Part shown: positions 21,783-34,135 of the stretch, piece after piece
Layout: each line of letters begins with the position of its first letter
Numbering within the stretch: position 1 is the first letter of the stretch
NCBI GenBank assembly: GCA_936432065.2
Contig: OW386289.2
Location: 134,280,015-134,344,014 of the forward strand
DNA: 64,000 bases
DNA from: Rutpela maculata
Lineage: Eukaryota > Arthropoda > Insecta > Coleoptera > Cerambycidae
Direction: 5' to 3'
Translations under genes and position numbers: made by a program
The notes under the pieces: model-generated
The model's database searches: none
What the model saw: the letters and a program-made list of their open reading frames with translations, nothing else
Told to the model about the DNA's origin: nothing

Positions 21783-23165
21783 TTTATTCCAATAAACTAC
21801 ATTACAATAGTATAGGAAAAGTCAAAGGTGGTTCCTCTGATTGAATAGATACATTTCAGATACATAGTTTAGAGTAAAATAACAAATATTTGCAACAAAT
21901 TTAAAATAATAAATACGACAAATTTAAGACATAAAATTTAAAACAAGACATGATTATAACAAATTTAAAAAGTGCGTAGGAATGATGTAAACACATACAA
22001 TATATGGTTATGTATATAAAACGATGAACAAGTATACCGAAATTAATAGCAAATATAATATACCTATATAGGGACATATTAATATACAATATATAAATTA
22101 TACGTTGAAATTCATATATTCAGAAACACTATAGAACACATTGTCAAGTAACATATTATAGATGGTAGTTTTTAATGATTTTAGATTGTTTATTTGCCTG
22201 ATTTCTGGATTTAACTTGTTCTATAATTTAATTCCTACATACATAGGGCTTTTTTCATACGCTGACAAACTATGTGAAGGAATTGACAGTAAATGGTTGT
22301 GTCTGGTTTCATATTCATGGAAGTCGCCATTAGTTGCAAACTTATTTAAGTTTGATTTAACATACATTAAAATTTCCAAGATATATATGCAAGGTAATGT
22401 TAGTAATCGTAATTTTTTAAAATATGACCTGCATGATGTTCGAACTGATACATCTGCTATATTCCTTATGGCCTTTTTTTGTAGTTTAAGTGGCTTGATG
22501 ATCCCCAGAATAAGATGCCGTAGCGTAGGCGTGAGACAAATTGTGCATGGTAGAAGGAGTGAAGAATACTTTTGCTAGTGATATTTTTTAATCTATAGAG
22601 GGCGAAACATAAAGACGAAAGTTTATTACAGAGAATATCTGTGTGCATTTCCCAATTCAATGCATTGTCTATATAAAGTCCAAGAAGTTTTGTATTGTTG
22701 ACTTGTGCGATTGATTTTTTCTCTATTTTTAATAAATGACTTTCGTTAATGTTGCTATTTCTAGGTGTAAAATTTATAAAAACTGTTTTAGATGTGTTAA
22801 GATGCAGCTTATTAATTTTGAACCAATCTATAAATGTATTTATCATTATGTGTAATTTAGAAAGAGCATCTACCAGAGTTGGATCTTCACACAAATAAGT
22901 ATTGTCATCTGCAAACATAATGAAGTTACTTACAGAGATTGTTATTTCAGGGAGGTCGTTAACAAAAATCAAAAATAACAGGGGACCTAAAATGGAACCC
23001 TGAGGGACACTGACAGTAACATATGACTCGTTAGAATAGGTACCTTTAATATCTACAATTTGTTTTCTATTATATAAGTAGGATGTCAATCAATCGTTTA
23101 TTTTTCCTCGCAGTCCATAGGTATTTAATTTCTCCTTAAGCAAGGCGTGGTTGACTATGCATCAT
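21783..23165 (-). pseudogene. CR1-like non-LTR retrotransposon: reverse transcriptase, 5'-truncated
   Basis: The frame from 23089 to 22466 encodes YLYNRKQIVDI, PQGSILGPLLFLIFVNDLP (fingers-palm motif), NFIMFADDNTYL with the catalytic FADD, then LHLNTSKTVFINF and NTKLLGLYID. After a one-base slip in a run of seven A (22474-22480) it continues in another frame as SVRTSCRSYFKKLRLLTLP, YETRHNHLL, AYEKSPMYVGIKL and FYSVSEYMNF, ending near 22110. A TGA just upstream of 23089 replaces the Trp of the INDWL block, and VNHALLKEKL is still readable before it. Similarity ends at about 23165. The 3' UTR runs to the GATA tail. The catalytic Asp pair is intact, so this is a fairly recent but dead copy. CR1/L2-group assignment is by motif style. 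Confidence 0.85.
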
Positions 23166-24449
23166 GATGGTTGCCCTGGTTTGTCTTGTATAAAAAATGT
23201 TGAGCTATTGTGTGGCTAGAAGATAGTACAGGCTTTAATGTTAGTTGTATTAAATAGTACATAATGGTGTATATAGACCAAAATCCCACCCTGGTCTATA
23301 TACTCCACCAGCTGTAGATAGGGACCAGGTGGACAATATATAGATCCTAAGGCGTGGCTAACATCATGGAATGCATCAAACTGTAGATGTCATAGATAGT
23401 TACAATATCCTGGGATCGTGATCAATTACGAGATAACTTATAATGGATACGTAGTTTCTAGTTTCATGTTTGTTGAGTGTTTATGGCAATGATTTTTGCA
23501 AAGTTAAAAATGATGTTGGTATATAGTCTTTGATAATTGGTAGTCTCTTGGAATTTTATTTCTTGATTTTTTTGCTCTTTTGTGTTTTTATATTTTTTAC
23601 GCTTGTTTCTATCTACAATTGTATATTGTGCAACAAGTGTTGACAATGGCACTTTTTCTACGTATTGCACACTATATTTTTCTATGGCTGTCCTCAGTTT
23701 CCATATTTAAATAAATTATAGACTAGGAGCCCGCCGACCACTAATTGTGTGTCATAAGTTTAGTCACAAAATGTGTGAATTGTTGTTCATTTGGGGTGGT
23801 AGAGGACAGAAATATCCATGCCGGCCCTTTTTTTTGGTACAGGGGCGTATGGTAGGCCCCCAAATGTGTAAGAAATATGACATAAAATTTAAAAAAGTCA
23901 TAGGTCTACGCATGGTGGTTGGAGGATTTCTTAATTTACCCTCAAAAATCATGAATCCAGACCCCCATTCATTTTGGGTGATACAAGGAGGCGCTAGGTA
24001 CGCCCAATTTTGAAAAAAAAAGTCAGTTAAAAACGATGATAAGTTTATTAATGACAATCAGGAACTTGGTAAGTATGAACCTACTGAATTTGAAAAGTGG
24101 TACGACAACCTTGCCATTCACTATAATTGATGGCGTACCGGAGTTTCCTACCGCGTGTACTGATTACCCGTCTAATTCGATGAATATCATAAATTTATTT
24201 ACTTACCATTTTTTTCACATGACTTTTTTTTCAATATCACCATGGCTCAACTAATTTTACACAGAAATTGAACGTCAATATTATAAATAATTCAAAATAA
24301 TTTTTAATTTTTAAAAATAAGATATGATGATTATTATAAGCAATTTTTAACGTTTTTACTTTTCGTCCTAGGGCGTAAAGTTTAACTTTACACACTACAC
24401 AGCGTGCGCAAAGTATGTACTTTATGCACGGTAGTAGAAAAAGTTAATT
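23166..24449. other. Unassigned stretch
   Basis: No gene recognised. Near 23270-23340 the phrase TGGTCTATATACTCCACCAG recurs inverted and imperfectly (ATATAGACCA, GGACCAGGTGGA), so a small repeat may be present. Overlapping open frames at 23747-24057 on both strands are not supported. Confidence 0.4.
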
Positions 24450-25123
24450 ACTTCCACATCCAGTGGAAGTATAGCAACAACAAAATTTTAAAAAATTTTT
24501 ATTGTTCAAATAGGCTTAGAATGTCATGAAACGTCGAGATTTTAAGTTTGAGCGAAAAAAATTTTCTGTCTGTCTGTCGGTCTCTCTGTAACTTTTTTGT
24601 GCGCACGTTTACTCTGGAACCGATTGAGATATTGACTTGAAATTTGGTACACATATGTACTTTAATGAGATCTAGAACTAGACTATATTTTCATCTTGTT
24701 CCGTGGAAGGGTTGGGGGGTAAATTGGGGTAAATTTGAAGTAAATAGATAAATCAAGCAGGTAAGAGTCCATAAAATTGGTATTTAGTATATACAAGAGA
24801 AGCTAAGGTCTCAAAAAAAATGTTGGCATTAACCACCACCATTATCACCCTCACCCCATGAAAATATATTAATAAAGGGGATGAAAAAAAATGGTGATTT
24901 AATGTGTGTACAAGAACCAGAAACCTCAAAATATTTTTTTACTTCATCTACCCCCATCCCACTACCGATGTGGGGTGTCATTTTATGAGTTTTTGGGGTA
25001 GAGGATTTCAAATATTATATTATTAAAGTTCCCTAAACAATTATTTCCACATACAAAATTTTTTCGTTGTGAGTGACTTGGATAGAAAATCTGGATGTGG
25101 AAGTAGTGATTCCTTGGGCAGCG
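24450..25123 (+). mobile_element. ACTTCCAC hairpin-element family, copy B
   Basis: Complete copy of 674 bp. It has the left hairpin ACTTCCACATCCAGTGGAAG, the CTGTCTGTCTGTCGGTCTCT run (about 24572), GCGCACGTTTACTCTGGAAC, GACTTGAAATTTGGTACACA, and a right end CTGGATGTGGAAGTAGTGAT followed by CCTTGGGCAGCGG. The left and right ACTTCCACATCCAG repeats are exact here. No coding. Confidence 0.8.
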
Positions 25124-25639
25124 GTTTTTTTACACGCTGTTAGCGTGCGTAAAGAATTGGCCACGCACTATGTGATATCAATAATTTTCAAGCGTAGTTA
25201 ATAGTGAGTTTTAAAATAATTTTTAAAGCAGTTGTAGAAAAACAAACTTAAACAGAAATAACGAAAGATTTTAAATTAAACTTCGTAACTTTAAAGTATC
25301 TTTCTCTAATTCAATTATGTTTTAAACTATTGTCATTGTCTCTGAAAAAGCAGGATATACTTTTTTAACTTTTAACACTGGAAGAATATAATGCGACGTT
25401 CAGTTATAGTTAAAACATTTCACTCTACTTATACTGCGATATTAAATTGCATTTATAAGCTAGGAACTTTAACTGCAGCTTGCGGTACTAAAAACATAAA
25501 AGTAAATATGAATGACAGAAACAATTGGGTCTAGTTAGAAAAGTTCATAAAGCGATAAGTTGCGTTTTAATTAAAGTTCCTCATTATTGTATAATAATCC
25601 TAAATTCATATAAAACATTTAAAAACGTGCTAAGGATTT
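25124..25639. other. Unassigned stretch
   Basis: AT-rich with no gene, RNA or repeat that I can name. Confidence 0.4.
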
Positions 25640-27370
25640 TTTTTGTTTGTATAACGTAAGGGTGATTACCACACTCATTAACCAATGTTTTCCATAAAAA
25701 TATCGTTTCTGCTACGACCGCCATATTTAAAAAAATACGGAAAAATAGGTTTTTCTCAATATCTCCTCTCCTGTTAGTTCTATCCCAAAATTAGGTATTA
25801 CTAACATTGTAGTAAATTGTGTAAAGAAAAAAAGCTACAATTGAAATTATTTTTCTCTATTGTTAATATTTTATACAATTCACGGCCTCAGAATATTGAA
25901 AATGTGTGCTTCGCTCTAGATTTTTTTCTGCTCCCATTACTTCTACGTAGTAATTAGTTATTATCAATATTGTAGATCATAAAGTTTCCCAAATATTTTG
26001 TTTAAACAATTTTCTTCCACGGTTAATTGTTTAAAAATTACAGCAGCTCGTTTGAAATAGATTCTTGAATTTCGGAAAAATATCTGCTCCGTTGTTTCGA
26101 TGTTATTAATACTTCCACATCCAGTGGAAGTATAGTAACGACAAAAAAATTTTTGAAAATTTTTATTGTTCAAATAGGTTTAGAATGTCATGAAACGTCG
26201 AGATTTTAAATTTGAGCGAAAAAAACATTTCTGTCTATCTGTCTGTCGGTCTGTAACTTTTTTTTTGTGCGCACGTTTACTCTGAAACCATGTAAGATAT
26301 TGACTTGAAATTTGATACACGTATGTACTTTAACGGGTTCTAGAACTGGATTATATTTTCATCTTATTCCGTCGAAGGGTTGGGGGGTAAATGGGGTAAA
26401 TGGGGGGTAAATAGGTAACTCAAGCAGGTAAGAGTCCATAAAGTTGGTATTTAGTGTATACAAAGTTTCAAAGAATTTTTTGGCATTAGCCACCCCATTA
26501 CCACCCCATTATTAAAGGGAATGGAAAAAAATTGTGATTTAGTTTGTGTACAAGAACCAAAAGCCTCAAAATATTTTTTACTTCATCTACCCACTACCAC
26601 CCTTCTATTACCACCCTCACCCCACTACCGTGTGGGATATCGTTTTATGGGTTTTGGGGGTAGACGATTTCGAATATTATATTATTAAAGTTCTATAAAC
26701 ATTTATTTTCACATACAAAATTTTTTCGTTATGAGAGACTTGGATAGAAAATCTGGATGTGGAAGTAGTGATTCCTTGGGCAGCGGTTTTTCTATAATCA
26801 ATAAAATTGACTTACAAAGGCGTTATTTTTAAAAACAATTTTACTGGAGTTTTCACTGATTTGTCAACACAAAAATTTTTCTTGTTGCTAATACTTTACG
26901 ATTTATACACCAAAAAATGTGAAAATTTATGCTTCACTGTGGATTATTGCAATTATCTCTGTCCCCAATGCTCCTAACTAGTAATTAGCTATTATCAATA
27001 TTGTAAGTTATAAGATTTTCCAAAATCTTTGTTTAAACAATTTTCTTGCACCGTCAATTGTTTACAAGTTTGAAAAGTTTTGGGAAATTTTATTATCTAC
27101 TACAATATTGATAATAACTAATTGGGAGCAACAAGAATAGAAATAATTGCAAAAATGTGCAGGTAAGCACAATGTTCGCCATTTTGACGGCTGTAAAATA
27201 TTAACAATAGAGAAAAATAGTTTAAATGAAAGTTATAGCTTTTTTCATTTTCTACAATATTTGTAATATCTAGTTTTAGGGTATAACTGACAGGAAAGGA
27301 TATAATTGAGAAAAACCTATACAAATAAAAACATTTCTTGTAGGAATTATTCACGATTTTCTGCTCTACA
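25640..27370. mobile_element. Foldback element 2, copy 1, with an ACTTCCAC element inside
   Basis: The left arm (about 25640-26060) is roughly inverse complementary to 27070-27370. Shared blocks are TAGGTTTTTCTCAATAT, ATTTTTCTCTATTGTTAATA and TAGTTATTATCAATATTGTA. Part of the arm (CAATATTGTA then TTTGTTTAAACAATTTTCTT) also recurs in direct orientation at 26990-27050. Copy C of the ACTTCCAC family occupies 26111-26786 between the arms. A second copy of the same foldback lies at about 47.1-48.4 kb. Noncoding. Confidence 0.6.
26111..26786 (+). mobile_element. ACTTCCAC hairpin-element family, copy C
   Basis: Complete copy of 676 bp with both ends (ACTTCCACATCCAGTGGAAG; CTGGATGTGGAAGTAGTGAT, then CAGCGG) and the usual centre (CTGTCTATCTGTCTGTCGGT, GCGCACGTTTACTCTGAAAC, TTGAAATTTGATACACG). 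It is nested inside foldback element 2. Confidence 0.8.
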
Positions 27371-27556
27371 GACTATACTGTAATAGTAGTATAATTTATT
27401 AAAATTCTTCGTGGATGCCGCGTAAGCTTCTACCACTGAGGCCTTGAGAAGATATCAAAGATAAATTTTTACGTGTATCTCGAGAAAAAATGTTCAATAA
27501 AAATGATATACAACTTTATCAATTTTATGGCAGTTCACTACCTTCCAGGAGAGAGA

Positions 27557-27612
27557 GGCCCTAGTTAGCTCAGTAAGAACACCCGAGTCCTTTGGTCTTC
27601 TGGTTCATTGTG
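27557..27612 (+). mobile_element. tRNA-like Pol III promoter head (SINE remnant)
   Basis: GGCCCTAGTTAGCTCAGTAA contains a perfect A box (TAGCTCAGTAAG), and 25 bases on TCTGGTTCATTG matches a B box. The 5' end reads like a tRNA acceptor and D arm, but the T arm and acceptor 3' strand do not pair, so a working tRNA is unlikely. The body after it is AT-rich and short, so this may be the head of a truncated SINE. Confidence 0.45.
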
Positions 27613-28617
27613 GTAAATACTGAACTGCCTTTCAGATTAATTGAACCATTTTATTTCAATTAGATACAGGAAGAAAAATTCAATTTTACTTTTCCAAAAC
27701 ATACATACATACAATAATGACATTTAAACCTGTAATTTCGTACAGTCAATATTAACTTTTTTAATGTTCTCATTTAGGTATCTCAAATTAATTTAATTTG
27801 TGCAAGAAATTTGCGAATTATATTAGGTAGGGTACCTACCCTTTAATAAATTAGTTGGTTATTATTTTAAAGTTTTATCTTATCTAGAATCAACTTAAAC
27901 GTTTGACTTAATGAATAGAAATTTTGCAAATATTAAATAACATTTATGTAGCTACGTAGTAAAAAGAATCTAATTTGTCTATGATATAGTATGTATGCAA
28001 ATTGATAGCCTGTTTAATTTAACTTTGATGAACCATATATATTCTTAGAGTAAGATCTGATGCTTTGTACTTGCCAAGTTAATCAAAGTTTCAAAACAAT
28101 ATTGAAATCACCTCTGTGGAAAGACAGCTCTACCATGCAAAAGCAATCGCAAGCAAGCACTGTTGTCGTATGACAACGGAGTTCCCTCACCTTTGGGAAT
28201 TTTCGGTCAATGATTAGAAGAAAATAAACAAAGATCTCGGGATACTTTGATGTATATTTTTATGGTAGTGGGTATGGGAATTTTGAGATTCTTAAGATGC
28301 GTTATATTGTCTATAAAAATCTGAATCGTTTTTACATTAAATTACAAATTATGTCACTTAGTCAAAAAATAGTTTTAAGAATACCTATAGTTGAGAATAT
28401 ATTTGTTTTTAATTGTATATACATACAGGTAAATAATAAATATGTCCTAAACTTATTTTTGGCGAACCAAAAATTTCAGCATTGCGGTCGTATTAGTATA
28501 ATACGTAAAATAAAATAGATAGTTGTGATATAAATTACATATTTTGTGATAATTTACAGACATCAAAACTGCGAACAGTATTATCGTTAAGAGTTGCCAC
28601 GCCAACGTAATCTAATA
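27613..28617. other. Unassigned stretch
   Basis: No gene recognised. A small ACTGTTGTCGTATGACAACG hairpin lies near 28160, and a 73-codon open frame (28297-28518) has no motif. Confidence 0.4.
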
Positions 28618-31145
28618 TTTATTTTTAAAGGGTTTAGCCGGATAAGCATGACGAGTCGGGACCCAAATGGCAACCTATATCGAAACTTATGTTTTAATAT
28701 CGACTTGATGTATGAACGCGATTTATATGTGTTTTGCCGCCGTACTCCGCTTTGACCTTGAGATATGGAAGAAAAATGAGCGCATGCATGACTATCGTTC
28801 AAAGAGACATATCTCGAAAACTAATTGAGCTAGAGAGGTAAAACCAACGGGAGGTTTAATGAGTATATTTTATATATTTTTTGAATTTTTAGAATAATTA
28901 CGCACATCATTAAAAAATAAATAAAAAATAAGTATAATAATTAATATTTCCGTGTTCTCTGTGACTTACAATCACTGAAATAATATATGTTGTAATACTT
29001 TATATGCACTATTACTCAAAAAGTTGCGTTAGAAAAAAGTTGGTGCAACACAAAAAAATAAAATTCGACGCGCACTACATCATATAAGGATACAGACTTG
29101 ACATGGGACACATATAAATATTTTATGAATTGAAATTATTGTTAGAAGATAAATTGAATGAAAATATAAATAATTGTCACGTAAATATCTATTTCATACG
29201 GCACAGTGGCACAAATCGTAATTTTTTCGTTCAAAGTTATTTAGAGCACTTCGCAACCGATTGGGATAATTTTTTTTTAAATACTCGTTATTTAGTTTCA
29301 AAAAACGTAAGAGAGTCGATTTTTTAATTATGCTAACCAAAATTGTGAGCTTCGCCAAAATGTCCATTTTGTATTTAAATCTTAATAAAACTTACAAAAA
29401 AAATTTTGTTCTTATCCAATTTTTATAAATCTTGTTACTCGGGGAGTTTTTGAGGTCGTTGATTACGAATCTGATATCCAAATTGTCATAAACCAACCTG
29501 CAAAAGGGCGGCTATAAAATGCTAAAAAATTGTGAAAAATTAAATATTTTTGTTAATGTTTATGCCGAGAAGTTTTGAATATTTCTGATAAGTACTTTTA
29601 AGTTAAAATAGACTAAATTTTAAGTTCCAGGAAGAAATTCAAGATGGCGGATCCAATATGGCGGCAATAAGATGATAAAACTAACTTAAAAATAAATGAC
29701 GAAACATTTTTGCACAAGTTAGGTTTAAAGTTCATGGTTTAAAACTCTTGCCTTAGGTTATGTCAGGTATAGAGTTCTTGGTTTAAGGTTCTATTAGGCT
29801 CAGGTTCTGTTAGGTTTAATATTCTTGTTTTAAAGTACTTGGTGTTAGGTTTTTATTATATTATTAGCAGATAAAAAAAAAATAAATATTAATATGACCT
29901 ACTTAGGGTTATGTTTAAAATTAATGGAGGACTGAATCGCATATTTATGATTGATAATTAATGTATGGCAGCCATATTGGATATATTTGAAAATTTCAGA
30001 AAATTTGTTCCTTCTTAAATTTTTTAATAATTCTTAAGAATAGCCTTTTTAGTTTAATGCGTTTAATTTAATTTTAAGTTAGTTTTATCATCTTATTGCC
30101 GCCATATTGGATCTGCTATCTTGAATTTCTTCCTGGAACTTGTACTTATAAAAAATATTCAAAACTTCGGCATAAAAATTAACGAAAATATTTCATTTTT
30201 CATATTTTTTTAGCATTTTATAGCCGCCATTGATTCCGCCATCTTGTAAGTTGGTTTATGATAATTTGGATATCAGATTCGTAAACAGCGACCTCAAAAA
30301 CTCTCCGAGTAACAAGATTTATGTAAATTGGTTTAGAGAAAAAAATTTTCTTTATAAGTTTTATTAAGATATAAATAAAAAATTGACATTTTGGTTAAGC
30401 TCAATAATTTTGGTTAGCATAATTCAAAAATCGACTCTCTTACGTTTTTTTTAACATTAAATGACGAGTATTTAAAAAAAAATTATCCCAATCGGTTGCT
30501 AAGTGCTCTAGATAATTTTGAACGAAAAAACTACAGTTCGTACCACTGTGCGCCGTATGAAATAGATATTTACGTGACAATTATTTATATTTTCATTCAA
30601 TTTCTCTTCTAACAATAATTCCAATTCATAAAATATTTATATGTGTGTCCCATGTCAAGTTTGTATCCTTATATGATGTAGTGCGTGTCGAATTTTATTT
30701 TTTTTCGAAGTGTTGCACCAACTTTTTCTAACGCAAATTTTATTAGTAATAATGCATATAAAGTATTACAACATATGTTATTTCAATGATTGTAAGTCAC
30801 AGAAAACACGGAAATATTAATTATTATATTTTTTATTTATTTTTTAATGACGTGCGCAATTATTCTAAAAATTCAAAAAAAACATAAAATATGCTCTTTA
30901 AAGTTACCTGAAACCTCCCGTTGGATTTACCTCTCTAGCTCAATTAGTTCTCGAGATATGTCTCTTTGAACGATAGTCATGCATGCGCTCATTTTTTTCC
31001 ATATCTCAAGGTCAAAGCGGAGTACGGCAACAGATATAAATCACGTTCATACATCAAATCGATGTCAAAACATAAGTTTCGATATAGGTTGCTATTTGGG
31101 GGCCGACTCGTCATGCTTATCCGGCTAAACCCTCTATTTTTAAAA
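28618..31145. mobile_element. Very large inverted repeat (foldback element 3), arms about 1.07 kb
   Basis: The left arm 28618-29697 is the inverse complement of about 30070-31145, along the full length. Shared landmarks are GGGTTTAGCCGGATAAGCAT, CTTTGACCTTGAGATATGGA, TATGATGTAGTGCG-type and GGCGGCAATAAGATGATAAA, each paired on the other side. Identity by eye is near 90 percent with small indels. The spacer (29698-30069) is unrelated on its two sides and contains repeated 'TTAGGTTT' and 'TTCTTG' phrases. Short open frames in the arms mirror each other and are not genes. It could extrude a hairpin or give a long hairpin transcript. Confidence 0.85.
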
Positions 31146-32029
31146 TTTAAGTTTTAAAATATTTTTTATGATACTCACTATATGAATAATTAAAATCAAT
31201 GTATAAACAACTTCGACGTTCCAACAGAGAAAACCTGGATATTAAAAAGGAAGCAGTTCAGTACCCAACTTGGCAACACCACAAACAGTTCGGTTTTGTT
31301 TTGCTTGGCTCTGGGCACGTAAGATTGGGACATCTTCTAATGGTTTCCGTGACTAGAGTGCATTACTTTAAAACAAGCTAAAAAGGCAGTAAAAGTAAGT
31401 TAAAAATAAAGTATGACGAGCTGCATAACTTTTGAATTATACTCGTTATCCTGGAGGAGACGTGTTACTGTCTTTTATATCTTTTCTTTAATTTTCTACT
31501 CGTTTTTCTGACATAATGTAATTTCCTACAATAAGTTGTAGAAAACGTGAAATACACCTATATTTTCTGTAACTTTAAATAATTTAAATAATTTTCTGAC
31601 AAATACAAAGCGAAATGCGTATATAGCGAACAATTTTCAATGAAACTACAAATGAGATTTATGCTAGAGTATTGTGCCTAAAGTATTTACTGGGTACATA
31701 AATCAAAATTTATGTCATATGAAATAAGAAACGAAACTATAACAATAAGAATTACAAGTTAAACCATATGGACTACAAGCTAAATTAAACAACACGAGTG
31801 GGTTAATTTGCCCCCCCTACTTGTTTTTTAAACTTTCTTTCCCAAAAGATTATTCCCATTATACGCTCCTTTGTTCATCAAAATAATTAGCTAATGTCAT
31901 TTTTCTCCTTTATGAGACTGATCATACAAGTCGCCCCGTGAAAATCTCATAGCCTGGACCTGCTTCCGTAATACTTCAAACTATCTCTTCGATGGATACC
32001 TAACCCCACGTCCCACTTCCATACCGTGA
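31146..32029. other. Unassigned stretch, probably ending in the R1 element's 3' UTR
   Basis: 31146-31880 shows no recognisable gene. The last 150 bases (31920-32029) are GC-richer than their surroundings and, on the reverse strand, follow the end of the R1-like coding region, so they are likely its 3' untranslated part. Confidence 0.4.
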
Positions 32030-34135
32030 TGTGATTTGAAGCTCAGGTTGCGATCTGCTGCTTCTCTCTCTTGTTTCTCTCTTTCTTGTTGTTCCTTTGT
32101 CGCTATTGTCTTCATTTTCATTTCATTTATGACTTTTCATTACTTTTCACCTAGTAACTTTATGTTAATGATTGTTCGTAGTCCGACGAGTTCACGAAAG
32201 TACCCATACGCCATTTCCCTCTCCTTATACCACATTTGACATTCAAATATTGTGTGAGCCACGGTATTCGCAGTATTCGTCTGCTGCTTTACCCATATGA
32301 CAGAGGTAATCTCGGAAACACTGATGTCCTGTGACGAATTGTGTTTGATGATAATTCACGTATCTCTTTTTTTTTGGCATCTGGCCACTAGCCATACAGC
32401 CAACCGCTACCCTAAAATCCATTTATTCCAATTAACCTATGTCTACAATGAAAAATCAAATATTGAAGATCAACAAAGGAGAAAAAACAGGGACACACGC
32501 TTCTCGTCCTGGGGTCTATCAGGACTAATTCACGTATCCATGTCGTCTATTTACCCATAGTTTCAAGTATGCAATCAGTATTCTTGTCCACTCTCCTCTT
32601 TGTGACAGTTACCATTGCTATTGCCACAATTTTTTCTCAGCTTCTTTAATCTTAGCCCTGGTCCCCCTATACTCCTTATTTTTTCTTCCTTTGTTATGTA
32701 ATTAGCTCCACAGGTGAGATTCTTCCTACCAAAAGCACAACCTCCCGCGATACAGTTCGGTATGCACTATTTACCTGAATAGCCATGTTTCTATCCATCG
32801 AGTCCGCAACCGAGCTTAGGAATCGCCTTGTGTCAGCTGAAGACCCTCCAATATTAGGTATGAGCTTCTTTAAGGCAGCAACTGTTCTCAATGCATTTGC
32901 CGCAACGTACTCTAGGTGTTTCTTGTACGACATCTATAAGAACCCCTAGGTATTGACCGATTTTTTGGGAACACTTACCTTCTCCCTCAGTAGAAAATTC
33001 ATAGGAGGCACGTATCATTGCTACTGTCTTTTCAGGTGCTAATTCCAGCATGTTCATTGTCATCCATTCGTCTGTTTTACTAGAATGCGGTTTACCCTGC
33101 TAGTTAACGGGTCTGTTTTATGTTTAGCTACTGCAGCAAGCTCGTCCGCATATGCAATTGTTGTCACTCCCTTAGGTAGTTCCATTTGCACCACCCCCTC
33201 ATCTAACATATTCTACAGCAAGGGCCTCAGAACTGAGCTTTGGGAGACACCTCTACTAATTTCGTATTCTGCAATTCCTTAGATTGTTTCGAAGATGATT
33301 GAACTATCGTGCAAATAGGTCCTTATTATCTGGAGCAGACAAAGGAATATTTTTTCTGTTCAACTCTTTAAGGATTATCTTCCACGCTGTAAAATTAAAA
33401 CATTTTAACGTCCAGTGTAATTAATACACACATTTTCCAGGTTCTGTGTGTGCCTTCTTTGGCTTTGGCCAGTTCTACCACGATTTTGGCAGCGTCAACG
33501 GTGAATTCTTCTTTTTTGAAACTGTGTTATTTTTCAGACAGCCCCCTCCCCCTATCTTGATTTCTATTTCCTCGTTTAACCTTGCAAATATTATTTGGCT
33601 CGCCATCCTGTTTATTCCCTTTCTTAATTAGAATTGCTCGGGATTTTCTCATATCTTAGAATATATGCCTATTCTTGATACTCCGTTCATAATTCCTAGG
33701 AAGAATTGTGTGTGTTTCTTTACCATCTTTTTGATTTTCTAGTGGTATACCATCGAGTCTGGGCGCCTTCCAACTTTTATTTTCCCGCTCGTGTTTCTCA
33801 GTTCCTGTTCTCTTAATGGGGATATCTCAATCTCTTCCAGCTATTCCCATACTCCATCCTCATGCTTGGGGAAAAGTTTTTCCACAAACTCTTGTGTCAT
33901 ATCAGGGTGCCATCACCTTCAAGTTTCTTGTTGCAATCTGATAAGCACTGCCCCATACGTTTTGATCGATTTCACTGCACAGATCCTTAGAGGGTTTTTT
34001 TTGTCTGGTTTATTTTGTTTCTCCAAGTTTTTTTTTACTTTCCGAATATACTAACTTGAGCTCCTAGCAGATTCTCCTTATTTCTTATTCTATAAGTAGT
34101 TGCTTTGAAAGCTATGGCTTCTTAAAAGAGGCGCG
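32030..34135 (-). pseudogene. R1-clade non-LTR retrotransposon, reverse transcriptase to C-terminal domain
   Basis: Reading leftward from 34135, several frames in series give an R1-type order. First comes a linker with 'RKIIKELEKQNK', then SMVYH/MVKKHTQFFLGIMNGV, an N-terminal RT block. About 33430 reads VLITLDVK, and near 33140 YADELAAVAKHKTD with YADE in place of FADD. Then come LELAPEKTVAMI (about 33040), YLGVLIDV, KHLEYVAANALRTVAALKKL (about 32900), IPNIGGSSADTRRFLSSVAD and AYRTVSREVVLLV. After the nested insertion HQCFRDYLCHMGKAADEYCE resembles the C-terminal HxxC zinc-knuckle region. Many stops and frameshifts, plus loss of the second catalytic Asp, make it dead. The 5' part with the endonuclease is missing. 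Confidence 0.8.
32365..32525 (-). mobile_element. 161-bp poly(A)-tailed retroposon with 13-bp target-site duplication
   Basis: TAATTCACGTATC stands at 32352-32364 and again, exactly, at 32526-32538. Between them a 161-bp insert starts with TCTTTTTTTTTGG, i.e. a poly(A) tail of nine on the reverse strand. Removing the insert and one copy of the repeat rejoins the R1 reading frame at HGYVNYH. An AATAAA lies about 45 bases before the tail. There is no A/B box that I can see, so this may be a truncated LINE or a short processed RNA copy rather than a tRNA SINE. Confidence 0.85.

Noticed and set aside
28587..31157. Paired 63-71-codon frames starting MNDSHACAHF
   Set aside because: They are the same sequence in the two arms of the large inverted repeat, with no other support.
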